Below the pieces are notes generated by a model. It was not told where the DNA came from. It worked only from the letters and a program-made list of their open reading frames with translations, and did no database searches. Positions 63,340-64,000 of a stretch of DNA of 64,000 nt are shown here, in pieces. Every line of letters starts with the position of its first letter. Within the stretch, counting starts at the first letter, position 1. The translations under genes were made by a program, and so were the position numbers. This DNA comes from Providencia sp. R33 (GTDB lineage: Bacteria > Pseudomonadota > Gammaproteobacteria > Enterobacterales > Enterobacteriaceae), in contig NZ_CP072453.1 in assembly GCF_019343475.1 (NCBI RefSeq), positions 2,046,001 to 2,110,000 on the forward strand. Reading direction: 5' to 3'.

Positions 63340-63352
63340 ATATGAACGAGGA

Positions 63353-64000
63353 TTATGGGCGGCCACGATAAATGCGTTGAGGGCGCCCTACCTTCCCATA
63401 TTCTATCTCAGCTTCAATCTTATTTTTTGCTAAGCAAAACTCTAAATAACGCCTTGCTGTTGTCCGGCTGAGCTTAATTGTCTCCGCGATGCTTTCTGCG
63501 GTATATTCTGCTTCAAGATCAGCAAACAGCACTAACACCTTTTCCAGAGTGATCATATCGATACCCGTTGGCAGCTCCTCTTTGGATTCACCGCGCGCAT
63601 AGGTATTAAACATATCATCGATTTGACTCTGGTTAGTTTTGCTGTTGGCTTGTAAAACAGATTTACGCTGGACATATCTATCCAATGTTTGCCCCAAGCG
63701 TTCATAGGCTATTGGCTTAACCAGATAATCAAAAACACCAAGACGAATGGCTTCAGTCACTGTTTCCATATCGCTTGCGGCTGTCGTAAACACGATATCT
63801 GCGCTATTGCGTTCTTGAATTAATTCATGAACGAGATCGATCCCTTTGCCATCTGGTAAATAGTTATCCAGCAAGATCAAATCTGGCTTCATATATTCAA
63901 TCATTTTTCTGGCTTCAGCGAGATTACCCGCCAACCAAACCTTATCACAAGCTGGATAAGCTTTAATGTACTCGCCGTGCATCTCGGCTAAAAGCAGCTC
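63353..64000 (-). CDS. dpiA: Response regulator DpiA (CitB), 5' end outside window
   Basis: The frame stays open to the last base of the window, reading ELLLAEMHGEY, which matches the start region of DpiA just after its acidic pocket. The receiver core is intact: LILLDNYLPDGKG with phospho-acceptor Asp, FTTAASDMETV, and YLVKPIAYERLGQTL with the conserved Lys. A C-terminal HTH follows (IAETIKLSRTTARRYLEFC) and ends VGRPQRIYRG, as in DpiA. With the sensor kinase DpiB it controls anaerobic citrate fermentation in E. coli. The sensor gene should lie beyond the right edge. Confidence 0.9.
   Translation of the reverse strand, partial: ELLLAEMHGEYIKAYPACDKVWLAGNLAEARKMIEYMKPDLILLDNYLPDGKGIDLVHELIQERNSADIVFTTAASDMETVTEAIRLGVFDYLVKPIAYERLGQTLDRYVQRKSVLQANSKTNQSQIDDMFNTYARGESKEELPTGIDMITLEKVLVLFADLEAEYTAESIAETIKLSRTTARRYLEFCLAKNKIEAEIEYGKVGRPQRIYRGRP

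Overview
The window fits a chromosome of the family Morganellaceae, most likely Providencia. The reasons are an AT-rich enterobacterial background, a uvrY-uvrC-pgsA-tRNA(Gly, Cys, Leu) block in the usual gamma-enterobacterial order, and readable orthologues of enterobacterial yfaY, dtpA, psiE, glpX and dpiA together with a Yersinia-type fabV. The species call is inference.

Positions 1 to about 24,222 are the right part of a P2-type prophage. The order is Q-P (leftward), then O-N-M-L-X-holin-endolysin-spanins-R-S, a small membrane-protein cargo gene, V-W-J-I-H-G, FI-FII-E(E')-T-U-D, and ogr. Three TTGT-N12-ACAA sites, the core of the P2 Ogr activator box, sit where P2 has its late promoters (P/O divergent, V, FI). 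Lysis genes overlap, the outer spanin is embedded in the inner spanin gene, and E carries a T-TTT-TTG -1 frameshift site followed by an in-phase E' extension. Integrase, repressor and replication genes are not in view; by P2 order they should lie left of position 1. The accessory slot left of Q holds an HNH nuclease (cut by the window edge) and a small ash/Icd-like gene broken by an in-frame amber codon. The right-end accessory slot after ogr holds an AT-rich two-gene unit, an SMC-like ATPase plus a DUF4435/TOPRIM-like protein. This is a PARIS-like anti-phage pair whose ATPase gene is out of frame by one base at an A8 tract.

From about 24.2 to 47.1 kb lie host accessory and metabolic genes. 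They include a secreted EEP nuclease-like protein, a LacI regulator divergent from an ascorbate-type PTS operon with two palindromic operators, and an island with aspartate racemase, a HypT-like LysR regulator and a dicarboxylate/amino-acid symporter sharing a 15-bp palindrome. A MocR regulator divergent from an AhpD-like gene, a second-type map gene with a ParD-like partner, a universal stress protein, GFA proteins, yfaY and fabV follow.

From 47.1 to 64 kb lies core genome: tandem tRNA-Leu(UAA) genes, tRNA-Cys, tRNA-Gly, pgsA, uvrC, and a uvrY orthologue whose receiver domain has lost its phospho-acceptor aspartate. Then come psiE, a DUF2339/DUF3999 membrane pair, an AEC carrier, a class II fructose bisphosphatase, dtpA, a Sel1-repeat protein, and the response regulator dpiA, cut by the right edge.
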